The translations under genes were made by a program, and so were the position numbers. Source: Crataegus laevigata (Eukaryota > Streptophyta > Magnoliopsida > Rosales > Rosaceae). From it: a DNA stretch of 64,000 bases. Under the pieces are notes generated by a model that saw nothing but the letters and a program-made list of their open reading frames with translations, was not told the DNA's origin and did no database searches. Shown here one piece after another: positions 43,067-53,200 of the stretch. The stretch is from assembly GCA_963580275.1 (NCBI GenBank), contig OY756949.1, positions 18,769,001-18,833,000 of the forward strand, in the 5' to 3' direction. Every line of letters begins with the position of its first letter. Position 1 is the stretch's first letter.

Positions 43067-46000
43067 CGCCGATTTTGAACGTGATTTGAGAAAAAAGAGG
43101 AGGCATCCCGAACCTAGCGAACCTAGCGAACCTAGTGAACCTAGTTCAAGTTCAGAGGACGAATCTGAGTTTGAAGAAGTAAAAGAAGAGGTTATGGCAG
43201 CGGACAATCGGACCATTAAAGAGCTTTCGGCCTCGGGGTTGACCAATGCCGCACCATTATGCATTCAATACCCCGCGGCTGCCCTAGGCAAGACTGCTGA
43301 GTTCGAGTTGAAATCAAGCTTGTTGCACCACATTCCAAAATACCATGGGCTGTCCATGGAAGATCCCAACAAGCATCTCAAGGAGTTCGAGGTGGTTTGT
43401 TCGAGCATGACACCCGTCAATGTCGATGGGAACATTCTGATGATGAAGTCATTTCCATTCTCACTTTTGGAAAAGGCGAAGGATTGGCTTTATGAGTTAG
43501 CACCCGGAACGGTTACATCTTGGGATAGTATGAAAAGAGCTTTCTTGGAGAAGTTTTTCCCAACTTCAAGAGTCATTCTCTTGAGGAAACGGATTAGTGG
43601 CATCCAACAAAATCAAGGTGAATCGTTTCCTTCTTATTATGAACGTTTTAAATCACTTGTTGCTTCATGTCCACAGCATCAAATGAAAGAGGAGCTACTC
43701 ATTCAATACTTCTACGAAGGACTCCTTCCCATGGAACGCCAAATGCTTGATGCCGCGGCGGGAGGTGCGTTGGTGGATAAAACTCCGGGGGCTGCAAAAG
43801 TTCTAATTGCCAACCGAGCACATAATGCACAACAATACGAAGGTGTTGGGCAAAGAGACCCCCCACGGCCACAAGTGAATGAGGTAAGTTCTTCGTCCGA
43901 CATTCAATCCCAATTAACTAACCTTACTTCTATTGTTTCTCAGTTGGCCGAGGGAATGAAGATTCATGGACCAAATGTGTGTGGCGTGTGCTCTATGCAA
44001 GGACATGCCAACGATCAATGTCCTCAATTGATTGAGAATGGGGGTTGGGAATCTGCCAAAGCCGTGGGTTTTGGGAACCAAAATCAACCACGCCATGATC
44101 CATACTCTAACACCTACAATCCGGGGTGGAGGGACCATCCAAATTTCAAATGGCGGGATCCTCAACAACCCCAACAACAAGGAGGATTTAGGCAGCAACC
44201 ACCGGGCTTTTATACAAAGCCATTCGTCCCCAATCAAAACCAACCATCTACCTCAAACTCTTCAGGTACGTCTCTTGACAATGATACACTCTTTAAGTTA
44301 CTAACTAAATTGTCTAATGGGCAGGAAGATCAAGCTAAGGCTATGCAAAACCGAGACAAAAGAGTGGACCATTTAGAGAAGCAAATTGGGCAAATTGCCG
44401 AGTTTATGGGGCAGTTTCATGAGCAAGGCAAGTTACCAAGCAATACCGTAATGAATCCGAAGGGAGGATTTGAAACCGCTAAGGCCATCACTTTGAGAAG
44501 TGGTAAACAGGTTGTAACGGACTCAAATATATCCAAATCAAGTCAAGACAAGGAGGACAAGTTGCTGCAAGAAGAAGCACAGGGAGCAAAGCCCACGGCC
44601 AAAGATGACCAAACCTTGCCGAATTCATCTAGTCCTCCTAAACCGTCCCAACCCACCAAGGTAAGTCCCAATTCAACTTTTTCTAGTTCTATTCCACTAA
44701 ATGTGCCCTTTCCTGGCAGGTTTAGGCAATCAAAGAAGGAAGAAGCCGAGAAGGACATTCTAGAGACCTTTCGGAAAGTTCAAGTCAATATCCCGCTCCT
44801 TGATGCGATTAAGCAAGTCCCGAGGTACGCTAAGTTTTTAAAAGAACTTTGTACAACAAGGAGAAGGATTTCGAACAAAGAGGTGGTTCAAGTAAGTGAA
44901 AATGTTTCTGCTGTGTTACAAAGGAAATTACCCCCTAAATGCAAAGATCCGGGTAGTTTTACAATTCCGTGCGTTATTGGTAATACTAAGTTTGAACAAT
45001 GCATGTTAGACTTAGGGGCTTCGATTAATGTTATGCCATACTCTATTTATGCATCTATGAACTTAGGTGCACTTAAAAATGATGGTGTGATAATTCAATT
45101 AGCCGATCGTTCTAATGCATATCCAAAGGGTGTTTTGGAAGATGTATTGGTGCAGGTTGGTAACTTGATTTTTCCAGCGGATTTCTACGTACTTGACATG
45201 GAGGATTCACCCCATTCCACCCCATTGCCGATTCTATTAGGGAGGCCCTTCATGAAAACAGCCCGCACCAAGATAGATGTGTTTAAAGGAACTTTAACGA
45301 TGGAATTTGATGGGGAAGTCATTGATTTCAATCTTTCTGAAAGTATTAAATTTCCTAAGGACGATCATTCTTGCTTTTCTATTGACATAATTGATGATTT
45401 GGCGCAGGATTTTCTCGATTGTTTGGAGAGGGATACACTTGAAACAACAATTGCACAAGGAATTGGGCAAAAATCTGGTTTTGCCGTGCCTAGAAGTGTG
45501 GAGGAGGCCGAGATAGTGGCTACCCTTGAGTCACTACCTCAACATCATGGTAAGCCTTCTAAACCAATTTCAATTTCAGTTTCCACTAATAAATTGTTAC
45601 CCTCAGTGATTCAGGCACCCGTACTTGAGCTTAAACCGTTGCCCGATCATTTAAAGTACGTCTTTTTGGGAGACAACGAGACATTGCCCGTCATTGTCTC
45701 CTCCTCACTCACAACCCTAGAGGAGGAGAAGCTAATCCGAGTGTTGAAAGAGCACAAGACGGCCATTGGGTGGACTTTGGCCGACATTAGGGGAATTAGC
45801 CCTACGACGTGCATGCATCGCATACTTCTAGAGGAGGGGGCTAAACCAACTCGAGAGGCTCAGCGCCGTCTCAACCCTCCAATGATGGAAGTTGTGAAGA
45901 AGGAGATTATCAAACTTCTTGATTGTGGAGTGATTTATCCGATCTCTGATAGTCGTTGGGTGTCGCCGGTGCAATGTGTTCCAAAGAAATCCGGAGTGAC

Positions 46001-48503
46001 TGTGGTAAAGAATGCTGAGAATGAGCTTGTGCCAACCCGTATCCAAACAGGTTGGAGAGTTTGCATTGATTATAGGAAGCTCAACACCACCACAAGGAAG
46101 GACCACTTCCCTTTGCCGTTCATTGATCAAATGCTTGAAAGGTTAGCCTGTCATTCTTTTTATTGTTTCCTTGATGGTTATTCTGGATATAATCAGATTG
46201 TCATAGCGCCAGATGACCAAGAAAAGACAACTTTCACATGCCCCTTTGGTACTTTTGCTTATCGTCGCATGCCTTTTGGTTTATGCAATGCTCCGGCCAC
46301 GTTTCAAAGGTGTATGGTAAGTATCTTTTCAGAATTTGTGGAAAAGATTATTGAGGTATTTATGGATGATTTCAGTGTGTTTGGAAATTCATTTGATGGG
46401 TGTTTGGAAAATCTCACAATAATTTTGAAACGATGTGTTGAAACTAACCTTGTGCTTAATTGGGAAAAATGTCACTTTATGGTTAGACAAGGCATAGTTC
46501 TAGGGCATATTGTTTCAGAAAGAGGAATTGAAGTGGATAAATCGAAAATAGATCTTATACGCTACTTACCCTCTCCTACTTCGGTTCGAGAGATTCGTTC
46601 GTTTCTTGGTCATGCAGGATTTTATAGGCGATTTATCAAGGAATTCTCCAAGATCTCAAACCCTCTTTGCCATCTTCTCCAGAAAGATGTGGCGTTTGAC
46701 TTCAACGAGAAGTGTGAGAAGGCGTTCAATCACCTCAAAGAAATGCTAACTTCGGCCCCTATCATAGTTCCACCGGATTGGAGCCTTCCTTTTGAGCTTA
46801 TGTGCGATGCTTCCGATTATGCATTAGGAGCTGTTTTAGGGCAAAGGAAGGAAAAGAGGCCGCATGTTATCTATTATGCCTCTCGGACTTTAAATGATGC
46901 ACAATTGAATTATTCTACCACTGAAAAAGAACTTCTTGCTGTTGTATTTGCTTTAGATAAATTCCGATCTTACTTGCTTGGTACTAAAGTTATTATTTAT
47001 ACTGACCATGCAGCATTGAAGTATTTGTTCACCAAGAAGGAAGCCAAACCACGACTCATTCGTTGGATGCTTCTTCTCCAAGAGTTCGATATCGAAATCC
47101 GGGACAAGAAGGGAAGTGAAAACGTGGTGGCTGACCATTTGAGCCGTATGGTGCATGAGGAGGATGCCGTGCCTATCATAGAGACATTCCCAGATGAGCA
47201 ACTGATGTCCGTCAAGGTAAGTGAACCGTGGTATGCTGATTTGGTGAATTATTTGGTGTCTAAACATGTTCCTAGTGAATTACTTAAACACCAATATGAT
47301 AGATTGAAGAAAGAGGCACGGTTTTATGTGTGGGATGACCCGTATTTATGGAAATATTGCCCTGACCAAGTTATACGTAGGTGTGTGCACGATTCTGAGT
47401 TTAATGCTATTCTAACCTTTTGTCACACTTATGCTTGTGGAGGACACTTTGGCACTCAAAGAACAGCACTTAAGGTGTTAGAATGTGGTTTCTATTGGCC
47501 TACCATCTTTAGGGATGCTAGAATATTTTGCATGTCTTGTGATAGATGTCAAAGAACGGGCAATATTGGTCCTAAACAACAAATGCCGCAAACCCCCATT
47601 TTTAGTGTTGAAATCTTTGATGTTTGGGGTATTGATTTTATGGGTCCCTTTCCTTCGTCACAAGGGTTTCTTTATATATTGCTTGCTGTGGACTATGTGT
47701 CGAAATGGGTGGAAGCAAAAGCCACCCGAACTAATGATTCTCGAGTGGTTGCAAATTTTGTGAAAACTAACATTTTTGCAAGGTTTGGAATGCCACGAGT
47801 GCTAATCAGTGATGGAGGTTCCCATTTTTGTAATCGAACCATTGAGGCGTTGCTCAAGAAATACAATGTCAAGCATAAGGTGGCCACACCTTATCATCCT
47901 CAAACGAGCGGGCAAGCCGAGGTTTCAAATAGGGAAATCAAGCAGATTCTTGAGAAAACCGTGGGGCCTACAAGGAAGGATTGGAGTTTGCGCTTAAACG
48001 ATGCATTGTGGGCGTATCGCACTGCCTACAAAACCCCCATTGGGATGTCACCTTTTCGGCTCATCTATGGGAAGCCATGCCATCTACCTGTCGAGTTAGA
48101 ACATCGTGCACATTGGGCCGTCAAAACATTCAACATGGACCTTGATGCCGCAGGTTTACATAGAAAGCTTCAATTGTGTGAGCTTGATGAAATCCGACAT
48201 GAAGCATATGAGAATGCCCGGATTTACAAGGAAAAAACGAAGGCATTCCATGACAAGATGATCCGTGCCAAGACATTCTCTATTGGGCAGAAAGTGTTGT
48301 TGTTCAATTCTCGCCTTCGGTTATTTCCGGGTAAGTTGCGTTCCAAGTGGGTTGGTCCGTTTATTGTCACTAATGTCTTCTCTCATGGTGCAGTGCAAAT
48401 CAAAAGTTCAAGGACACAGCAAGAATTCAAAGTGAATGGGCATCGATTAAAGCCCTATTACGAGATGTTTGAGGAGCATGTCGTGGAACCTAGTCAAGCT
48501 TAA
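43026..48503 (+). CDS. Gag-Pol polyprotein of element E, intact
   Basis: 1825 residues in one frame with no stop between gag and pol. Order: acidic N-terminus; Retrotrans_gag core (about 95-245); CCHC knuckle C319-C322-H327-C332; Q/P-rich segment; retropepsin with LDLGAS (661-666) and LPILLGRPFM (734-743); reverse transcriptase with YRKLN (about 1016-1020), D1050 and FMDD (1112-1115); RNase H with D1261, E1300, D1327 and D1370; integrase zinc finger H1467/H1474/C1505/C1508 and catalytic D1537, D1596, E1632, spaced D-58-D-35-E; GPF module near 1770-1785. All expected catalytic residues are present. The start is the ATG 10 bp after TTTAG/GTACT, and its MTRSSQTV matches D and M gag starts. It would assemble particles, copy RNA to DNA and integrate it. 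It could act in trans on gag-only relatives. Confidence 0.96.
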   Translation: MTRSSQTVHILDFNADFERDLRKKRRHPEPSEPSEPSEPSSSSEDESEFEEVKEEVMAADNRTIKELSASGLTNAAPLCIQYPAAALGKTAEFELKSSLLHHIPKYHGLSMEDPNKHLKEFEVVCSSMTPVNVDGNILMMKSFPFSLLEKAKDWLYELAPGTVTSWDSMKRAFLEKFFPTSRVILLRKRISGIQQNQGESFPSYYERFKSLVASCPQHQMKEELLIQYFYEGLLPMERQMLDAAAGGALVDKTPGAAKVLIANRAHNAQQYEGVGQRDPPRPQVNEVSSSSDIQSQLTNLTSIVSQLAEGMKIHGPNVCGVCSMQGHANDQCPQLIENGGWESAKAVGFGNQNQPRHDPYSNTYNPGWRDHPNFKWRDPQQPQQQGGFRQQPPGFYTKPFVPNQNQPSTSNSSGTSLDNDTLFKLLTKLSNGQEDQAKAMQNRDKRVDHLEKQIGQIAEFMGQFHEQGKLPSNTVMNPKGGFETAKAITLRSGKQVVTDSNISKSSQDKEDKLLQEEAQGAKPTAKDDQTLPNSSSPPKPSQPTKVSPNSTFSSSIPLNVPFPGRFRQSKKEEAEKDILETFRKVQVNIPLLDAIKQVPRYAKFLKELCTTRRRISNKEVVQVSENVSAVLQRKLPPKCKDPGSFTIPCVIGNTKFEQCMLDLGASINVMPYSIYASMNLGALKNDGVIIQLADRSNAYPKGVLEDVLVQVGNLIFPADFYVLDMEDSPHSTPLPILLGRPFMKTARTKIDVFKGTLTMEFDGEVIDFNLSESIKFPKDDHSCFSIDIIDDLAQDFLDCLERDTLETTIAQGIGQKSGFAVPRSVEEAEIVATLESLPQHHGKPSKPISISVSTNKLLPSVIQAPVLELKPLPDHLKYVFLGDNETLPVIVSSSLTTLEEEKLIRVLKEHKTAIGWTLADIRGISPTTCMHRILLEEGAKPTREAQRRLNPPMMEVVKKEIIKLLDCGVIYPISDSRWVSPVQCVPKKSGVTVVKNAENELVPTRIQTGWRVCIDYRKLNTTTRKDHFPLPFIDQMLERLACHSFYCFLDGYSGYNQIVIAPDDQEKTTFTCPFGTFAYRRMPFGLCNAPATFQRCMVSIFSEFVEKIIEVFMDDFSVFGNSFDGCLENLTIILKRCVETNLVLNWEKCHFMVRQGIVLGHIVSERGIEVDKSKIDLIRYLPSPTSVREIRSFLGHAGFYRRFIKEFSKISNPLCHLLQKDVAFDFNEKCEKAFNHLKEMLTSAPIIVPPDWSLPFELMCDASDYALGAVLGQRKEKRPHVIYYASRTLNDAQLNYSTTEKELLAVVFALDKFRSYLLGTKVIIYTDHAALKYLFTKKEAKPRLIRWMLLLQEFDIEIRDKKGSENVVADHLSRMVHEEDAVPIIETFPDEQLMSVKVSEPWYADLVNYLVSKHVPSELLKHQYDRLKKEARFYVWDDPYLWKYCPDQVIRRCVHDSEFNAILTFCHTYACGGHFGTQRTALKVLECGFYWPTIFRDARIFCMSCDRCQRTGNIGPKQQMPQTPIFSVEIFDVWGIDFMGPFPSSQGFLYILLAVDYVSKWVEAKATRTNDSRVVANFVKTNIFARFGMPRVLISDGGSHFCNRTIEALLKKYNVKHKVATPYHPQTSGQAEVSNREIKQILEKTVGPTRKDWSLRLNDALWAYRTAYKTPIGMSPFRLIYGKPCHLPVELEHRAHWAVKTFNMDLDAAGLHRKLQLCELDEIRHEAYENARIYKEKTKAFHDKMIRAKTFSIGQKVLLFNSRLRLFPGKLRSKWVGPFIVTNVFSHGAVQIKSSRTQQEFKVNGHRLKPYYEMFEEHVVEPSQA

Positions 48504-48513
48504 ACGGAGGTAC

Positions 48514-48561
48514 CGTCCGGCTGAAAGACGTTAAAGCAAGCGCTTCTTGGGAGGCAACCCA
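48514..48561 (+). other. Conserved post-pol block, element E
   Basis: CGTCCGGCTGAAAGACGTTA, then GCGCTTCTTGGGAGGCAACC, 10 bp after the stop codon. Confidence 0.72.
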
Positions 48562-48704
48562 TGTGTTGAAACATGAGAGGAAGGAATTTTCACTCCAAAC
48601 CCAGATTTGCGTCCCTAACCTGTCTCTTTATTGCTATTACTTTGCCATTTGTGTTATGTTTGCGAGTTGTGTTAGTTGATTGTTTTTGTGTTAATATATG
48701 TTTG

Positions 48705-48743
48705 AAACATTGAGGACAATGTTTGGTTTAAGTGTGGGGGGGG
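48705..48743 (+). other. Palindrome + G-run module, element E
   Basis: AAACATTGAGGACAATGTTT then GGTTTAAGTGTG and eight Gs. Confidence 0.75.
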
Positions 48744-49483
48744 TAAACAAGCTATTTTTGCATGAAATTCATGGGATTTTATCACCTATCACTTCACATG
48801 TTGTTTCTCACTGTTTTAAAGTGTTTTTAGTGTGTTTTAGTCAAAAATCCGAAAATACCATAAAAAATTTAAAAAAATTGTTTTAAAAAAAAAAACCCAA
48901 AAAGAGTTGTTTTTGTGTGTTTGTTTGTGTCTTAGGGTACCTTCCAACACAATGATGAGGATTCGGTTTGTAATTGCATGACGGTTAAAGAAAGTTATAA
49001 ACATGGACAAAAGTTTGATTTACTCTTTGGTTTATGCTTGGTTGTGGTTGTAACTTATGAATTCACATGTAATCATAAAGGAAAAATTAGTTTTTGTAAC
49101 ATGCTTGAAGGAAGTAACTCAAACTAACGCTACAACCTTGTGAGATTTGAGCCTAAACGTTTATTTGGAGAGTTAATAATCTGTGAACTTGTTGCTTTTC
49201 TAAGTCGTTGCATGATCTCATTATTCTTTGCTTGATTGCTACTTAGAAGGAGTTTCATCGTTTAGTTCCAAATGCTAGTATTCATGCCCAATTCATTCAA
49301 AGCATGCTATTGATTTGCATATCACATATTCAAGAAGAAGTTGTGTAGTGACCACCACTTTAGCCAAAGAGCCACCCTCGTTCTTAAAGTATAAGTAAGC
49401 ATGATTCAAATTGAATTCCTTTGTGGCAGAAATCAAGTGTGGGGGAAGTTTTTATTTTGTGAATTGTGTGCCATAGGCACGGA

Positions 49484-49515
<32 letters not shown>

Positions 49516-50251
49516 AAAAAAAAAAGTTGAAAAGATGTAAAAAAGGAGTTCCAAAGTATTGATTGTTGAAGTAAGGGTCCAAAACAATGAATTCGGCCCT
49601 AAAGAGTTGTCTAAGTCTTCCCCTTGTGTTTTTAAGTTAAATTCCGCAATCTAAGTGAATTCTAAGTCTTAATCTCATTACTTTGCTTACTAATGCTTGA
49701 AGAACGTTTGTTTTCCCTTTCCTTTCTTTGTTAACCAATACCACAAGCCTCGTTGCAACCCTTGACTTCTTCTTGAGTGATATGTGTTTCAATTTGTGGA
49801 GTTTGAATTTGGTATGAGCATAAGCATTGGTTCTCGCATCTAAGTAGTAGTATTCCATTCATGAGATCATATCTAAACATGCTTATTAACTCCGGAAATT
49901 ACGTTCTTTGTGATACATATATGTGAGCATTCGTTTTTATATATACATCAATTCTCTCACATATAACTAGTATAGGGTGTGTTGTTAGAAAATCCGAGTG
50001 AAAATAGAGTGCATATCTTGTAAGGATTGAGGGAATTCTCTAAGGCATGTTACTACATTCAAAACATTGTTTTAATTGGTTCATTGTGAACTAGTAAGTA
50101 GTGACTATGATTAAGTATGTGCTTAAGTGTTAAATTGACTCAAATCTGTGGGAATGATAATCTTTAACATGTCATGTGCATTGGAAATCCCTGAGGCAAA
50201 CGTTGGAAGGTTTAGGTTATGTTTGTTTATTTGTTTTGTTTTATTTCTTTG

Positions 50252-50291
50252 TTTTGCTCGAGGACTAGCAAAAGCTAAGTGTGGGGGAATT
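50252..50291 (+). promoter_or_regulatory. Pre-PPT hairpin and polypurine tract, element E
   Basis: TTTTGCT / AGCAAAA arms (50252-50273), then AAAGCTAAGTGTGGGGGAAT directly before the 3' LTR. Confidence 0.9.
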
Positions 50292-51916
50292 TGATAGGAG
50301 CATATTTATGCGACTTAGCTTGCTTGTTTTCTTGCATTTTGGTTATTATTTAGTATTTATTATAGTGTTTAAAGTCATTTTCGTGTGTTTATAGGTTTAT
50401 ATGTCAAAGTATGCAATAAGAAGCAATTTGGAGCATTCTAGAGCATTTTTGGGCCAAGATTGGATAGTGCAAGCATGGAGGCATGAGGATGGACGAATTT
50501 GATGCAAAGAAGCCCAAGAATTTGATGCAAAGAAGCCCAAGAATTTGATGCAAAGAGGCCCAAAAATCTGTTTGCAATGGGCCTAAAAATATGATGTAAT
50601 GCTTAGCTCATCATGACATTTGAGTGGATGATGCAATGCTTAACTCACCATGACATGTGAGTGGGTGATGTAATGCTTAACTCACCATGACATGTGAAGT
50701 GGATGACTCAAAACCTACCACCACCAACCTATTCCACTCTATGCCGTGAGTTTCATGTATTCCCACCAGAAAATTGCATTAAACAAGTCCATCTCCATCC
50801 CTATAAATACCATGGTAGCAACCTCATTCAAATCATCCAAGAATAAACCATTCTACAAGCCTTTCCTTGCCTCTCCCTACATATCTAAACTTCCCCCATC
50901 CATTCCTCCATAAACCAACCCTTCAACATCATTCAAAGCCTTGTGCCGCAACAAAGAGAAGAAGAAGAAAGTCCTTGGAGGCGCTTGGATCGTTGGAAAG
51001 TTTAGGTGTTTTCTTTCTTTTATTTTTCAATGTTTAATTTAAATTGTTGTTCAATTATGTTAAACATGTGGAACTAATTTCTTTTTAGTTAGAGGCAAAT
51101 TTGAAACCATGGACATATGTTGGTTATGATTTGATTTACTCCAGTTATGAATTCATAAACTTTAGATGTGGTTTACTTTTCTGTTTTGATTAAGAACTTG
51201 TTTATTTATGTGGGTTAAGGGTCGACACTTAATTTGTATGCCTAAACTTGATGCTAGGATATAAGGGAATTTCACCTAATCGTTATGAACTTATATTCAT
51301 GAGTAGTAAAGATCGCTAGTCACGATTGTGTTAAGTAAATCCTTGGCAAGAGTAACATGCGTATTCCATAGTTATGAATGCCTAGTCAATGTTTATGATT
51401 TCCGTTGAACTTAATGATCTTTGTTAAATGTCTCTATCATGCGTATTCCATAGTTAGGGACTTTGATGAGGAATAATTTGGTTGTAATGCGTATTCCTTG
51501 CAATCCAATGAATCTAGGGAAATCTCAGAGTTAATTTAAGCAAACCTAATTAACTTGGAACATTGTCATTTATCGTTTATTGAAGTCATAACTGGGAATC
51601 AAATTATATGCATATGTTCATGTGTGGATAAGGAACCCTCTAACTAGTTTCTCATCATTCTATTTCATCACTATCTATTTTGATTTAAGTTTGTTTTCAA
51701 AGTTTAAGTTTTAAAGTTCAACCTTCACCAATCCCAAATCCCCCTTTTACTTTCTTGTTTATAGAGTCAAAACTTGTTTTCTTTAAATCTTTTGAGTCTT
51801 ATATTTATTGATTAGCATCCCTAGTTAATCCCCGGTCTAGAACGATCCCTACTTGCATCATTACTACAATTGTCATCAATAGGGTTTAATTTGTGTGTCA
51901 AGTAATTCTCACATCA
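50292..51916 (+). repeat. 3' LTR of element E (1625 bp)
   Basis: Same length as the 5' LTR and identical apart from T at 51813. Followed by the target copy AGGCC at 51917-51921. Confidence 0.97.
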
Positions 51917-53000
51917 AGGCCCCACGGCATGGAGGGGTACATCCTCCACGACATGCTCCTCAAATGTCTCGTGCATTGGGTCTATGTATGGCAATGGATA
52001 GTGGTGCTCCCAAATTGTGGCACTAGGTTTCCCAAAGTCCAAGTGTGCAATCCCACTATCATGGACTCCATTTGGTACCTGTACCACAAAAGGCAATACC
52101 CTATTAGTTGAAATAGGAATTGGAATTAGAGGAGGAGGCTTACCAATGCATTTAAATGAAGATTCAAAATGGACAGCAAAGGTGGTTTTTTCGGCCAATT
52201 TCTTATGCTCCACTCCAATCCCCTCTTCGATGAGGCTTCTAGGTACATCCTTCTTGATTGGTGTGCATGAATGTTCCTGCCCCACATTTTTAATCACATC
52301 TATGGCAAAACACGAACGAACATCGTTAGAATTTTTAGCATATTCAGGAACTTTGAATTTAATCAAATCACCACCAAACTCCATTGTTAACTCTCCCTTA
52401 GCCACATCAATCTTAGTTTGGGCTGTCTTCATGAAGGGCCTCCCTAATAGGATCGGCAATGGGGTAGAATAGGGTGAATCCTCCATGTCAAGCACGTAAA
52501 AATCCGCTGGAAAAATCAAATCGCCAACCTGCACCAAAACATCTTCCAAAACACCCTTTGGATATGCATTAGAACGATCGGCTAATTGAATAATCACACC
52601 ATCATTTTTAAGCTCACCTAAGTTCATAGATGCATAAATAGAGTATGGCATAACATTAATCGAAGCCCCTAAGTCTAACATGCATTGTTCAAACTTAGTA
52701 TTTCCAATCATGCAGGGAATTGTAAAACTACCCGGATCTTTACATTTAGGGGGTAATTTCCTTTGTAACATGGCAGAAACATTCTCACTTACATGAACCA
52801 CCTCTTTACTCGAAATCCTTCTCCTTGATGTACAAAGTTCTTTTAAAAACTTAGCATACCTGGGGACTTGCTTAATTGCATCAAGGAGAGGGATATTGAC
52901 TTGAACTTTCCGAAATGTCTCTAAAATGTCCTTCTCGGCTTCTTCTTGCTTTAATTTCCTAAACCTGCCAGGAAAGGGCACATTCAATGGAATAGAACTT
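51917..53000 (-). pseudogene. Element M gag tail - protease - residual tail, RT to integrase deleted
   Basis: The frame from the assembly gap continues gag (VPFPGRFRKLKQEEAEKDIL.., LLDAIKQVPRYAKF) into an intact-looking retropepsin (LDLGASINVMPYSIY and LPILLGRPFMKTAQ). It then runs through PIPISTNRVLPFVVQVP, a stretch seen nowhere else here (about 25 residues), and straight into a tail like the integrase C-terminus (ETFEEHVVE). About 950 residues of RT, RNase H and integrase are missing relative to E, with the frame kept. Element E cuts it five codons before its natural stop, which lies at 41260-41262. The frame itself is open, but upstream gag is broken. Confidence 0.85.
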
Positions 53001-53200
53001 NNNNNNNNNNNNNNNNNNNNNNNNNNNNNNNNNNNNNNNNNNNNNNNNNNNNNNNNNNNNNNNNNNNNNNNNNNNNNNNNNNNNNNNNNNNNNNNNNNNN
53101 NNNNNNNNNNNNNNNNNNNNNNNNNNNNNNNNNNNNNNNNNNNNNNNNNNNNNNNNNNNNNNNNNNNNNNNNNNNNNNNNNNNNNNNNNNNNNNNNNNNN
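53001..53200. other. Assembly gap, 200 Ns
   Basis: Exactly 200 unknown bases inside M gag. By comparison with E the flanking codons nearly abut, so the gap size is probably a placeholder. Confidence 0.99.

Larger units (their letters stand above)
48504..50291 (+). other. 3' region of element E without env-like gene
   Basis: About 1.8 kb with no ORF above about 75 codons on either strand and none with features. Athila relatives may carry an env-like gene here. It contains the post-pol block, the palindrome with G-run, a long A-rich stretch (49482-49530, whose length may be unreliable), another AAGTGTGGGGGAA motif (about 49434-49446), and the hairpin plus polypurine tract. Confidence 0.88.
41277..51916 (+). 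mobile_element. Element E: structurally intact autonomous Athila-like retrotransposon
   Basis: 10,640 bp flanked by AGGCC on both sides (41272-41276 and 51917-51921). The two LTRs are each 1625 bp and I see a single difference (A at 42798, T at 51813). It has a perfect tRNA-Asp PBS, one uninterrupted polyprotein ORF, a 1.8-kb 3' region and a polypurine tract. It is inserted in the opposite orientation near the 3' end of the M reading frame. It is the youngest and only apparently competent element in the window. Confidence 0.96.

Noticed and set aside
48504..50291. Possible env-like gene of element E
   Set aside because: No frame longer than about 75 codons and none with a signal peptide or membrane span pattern.
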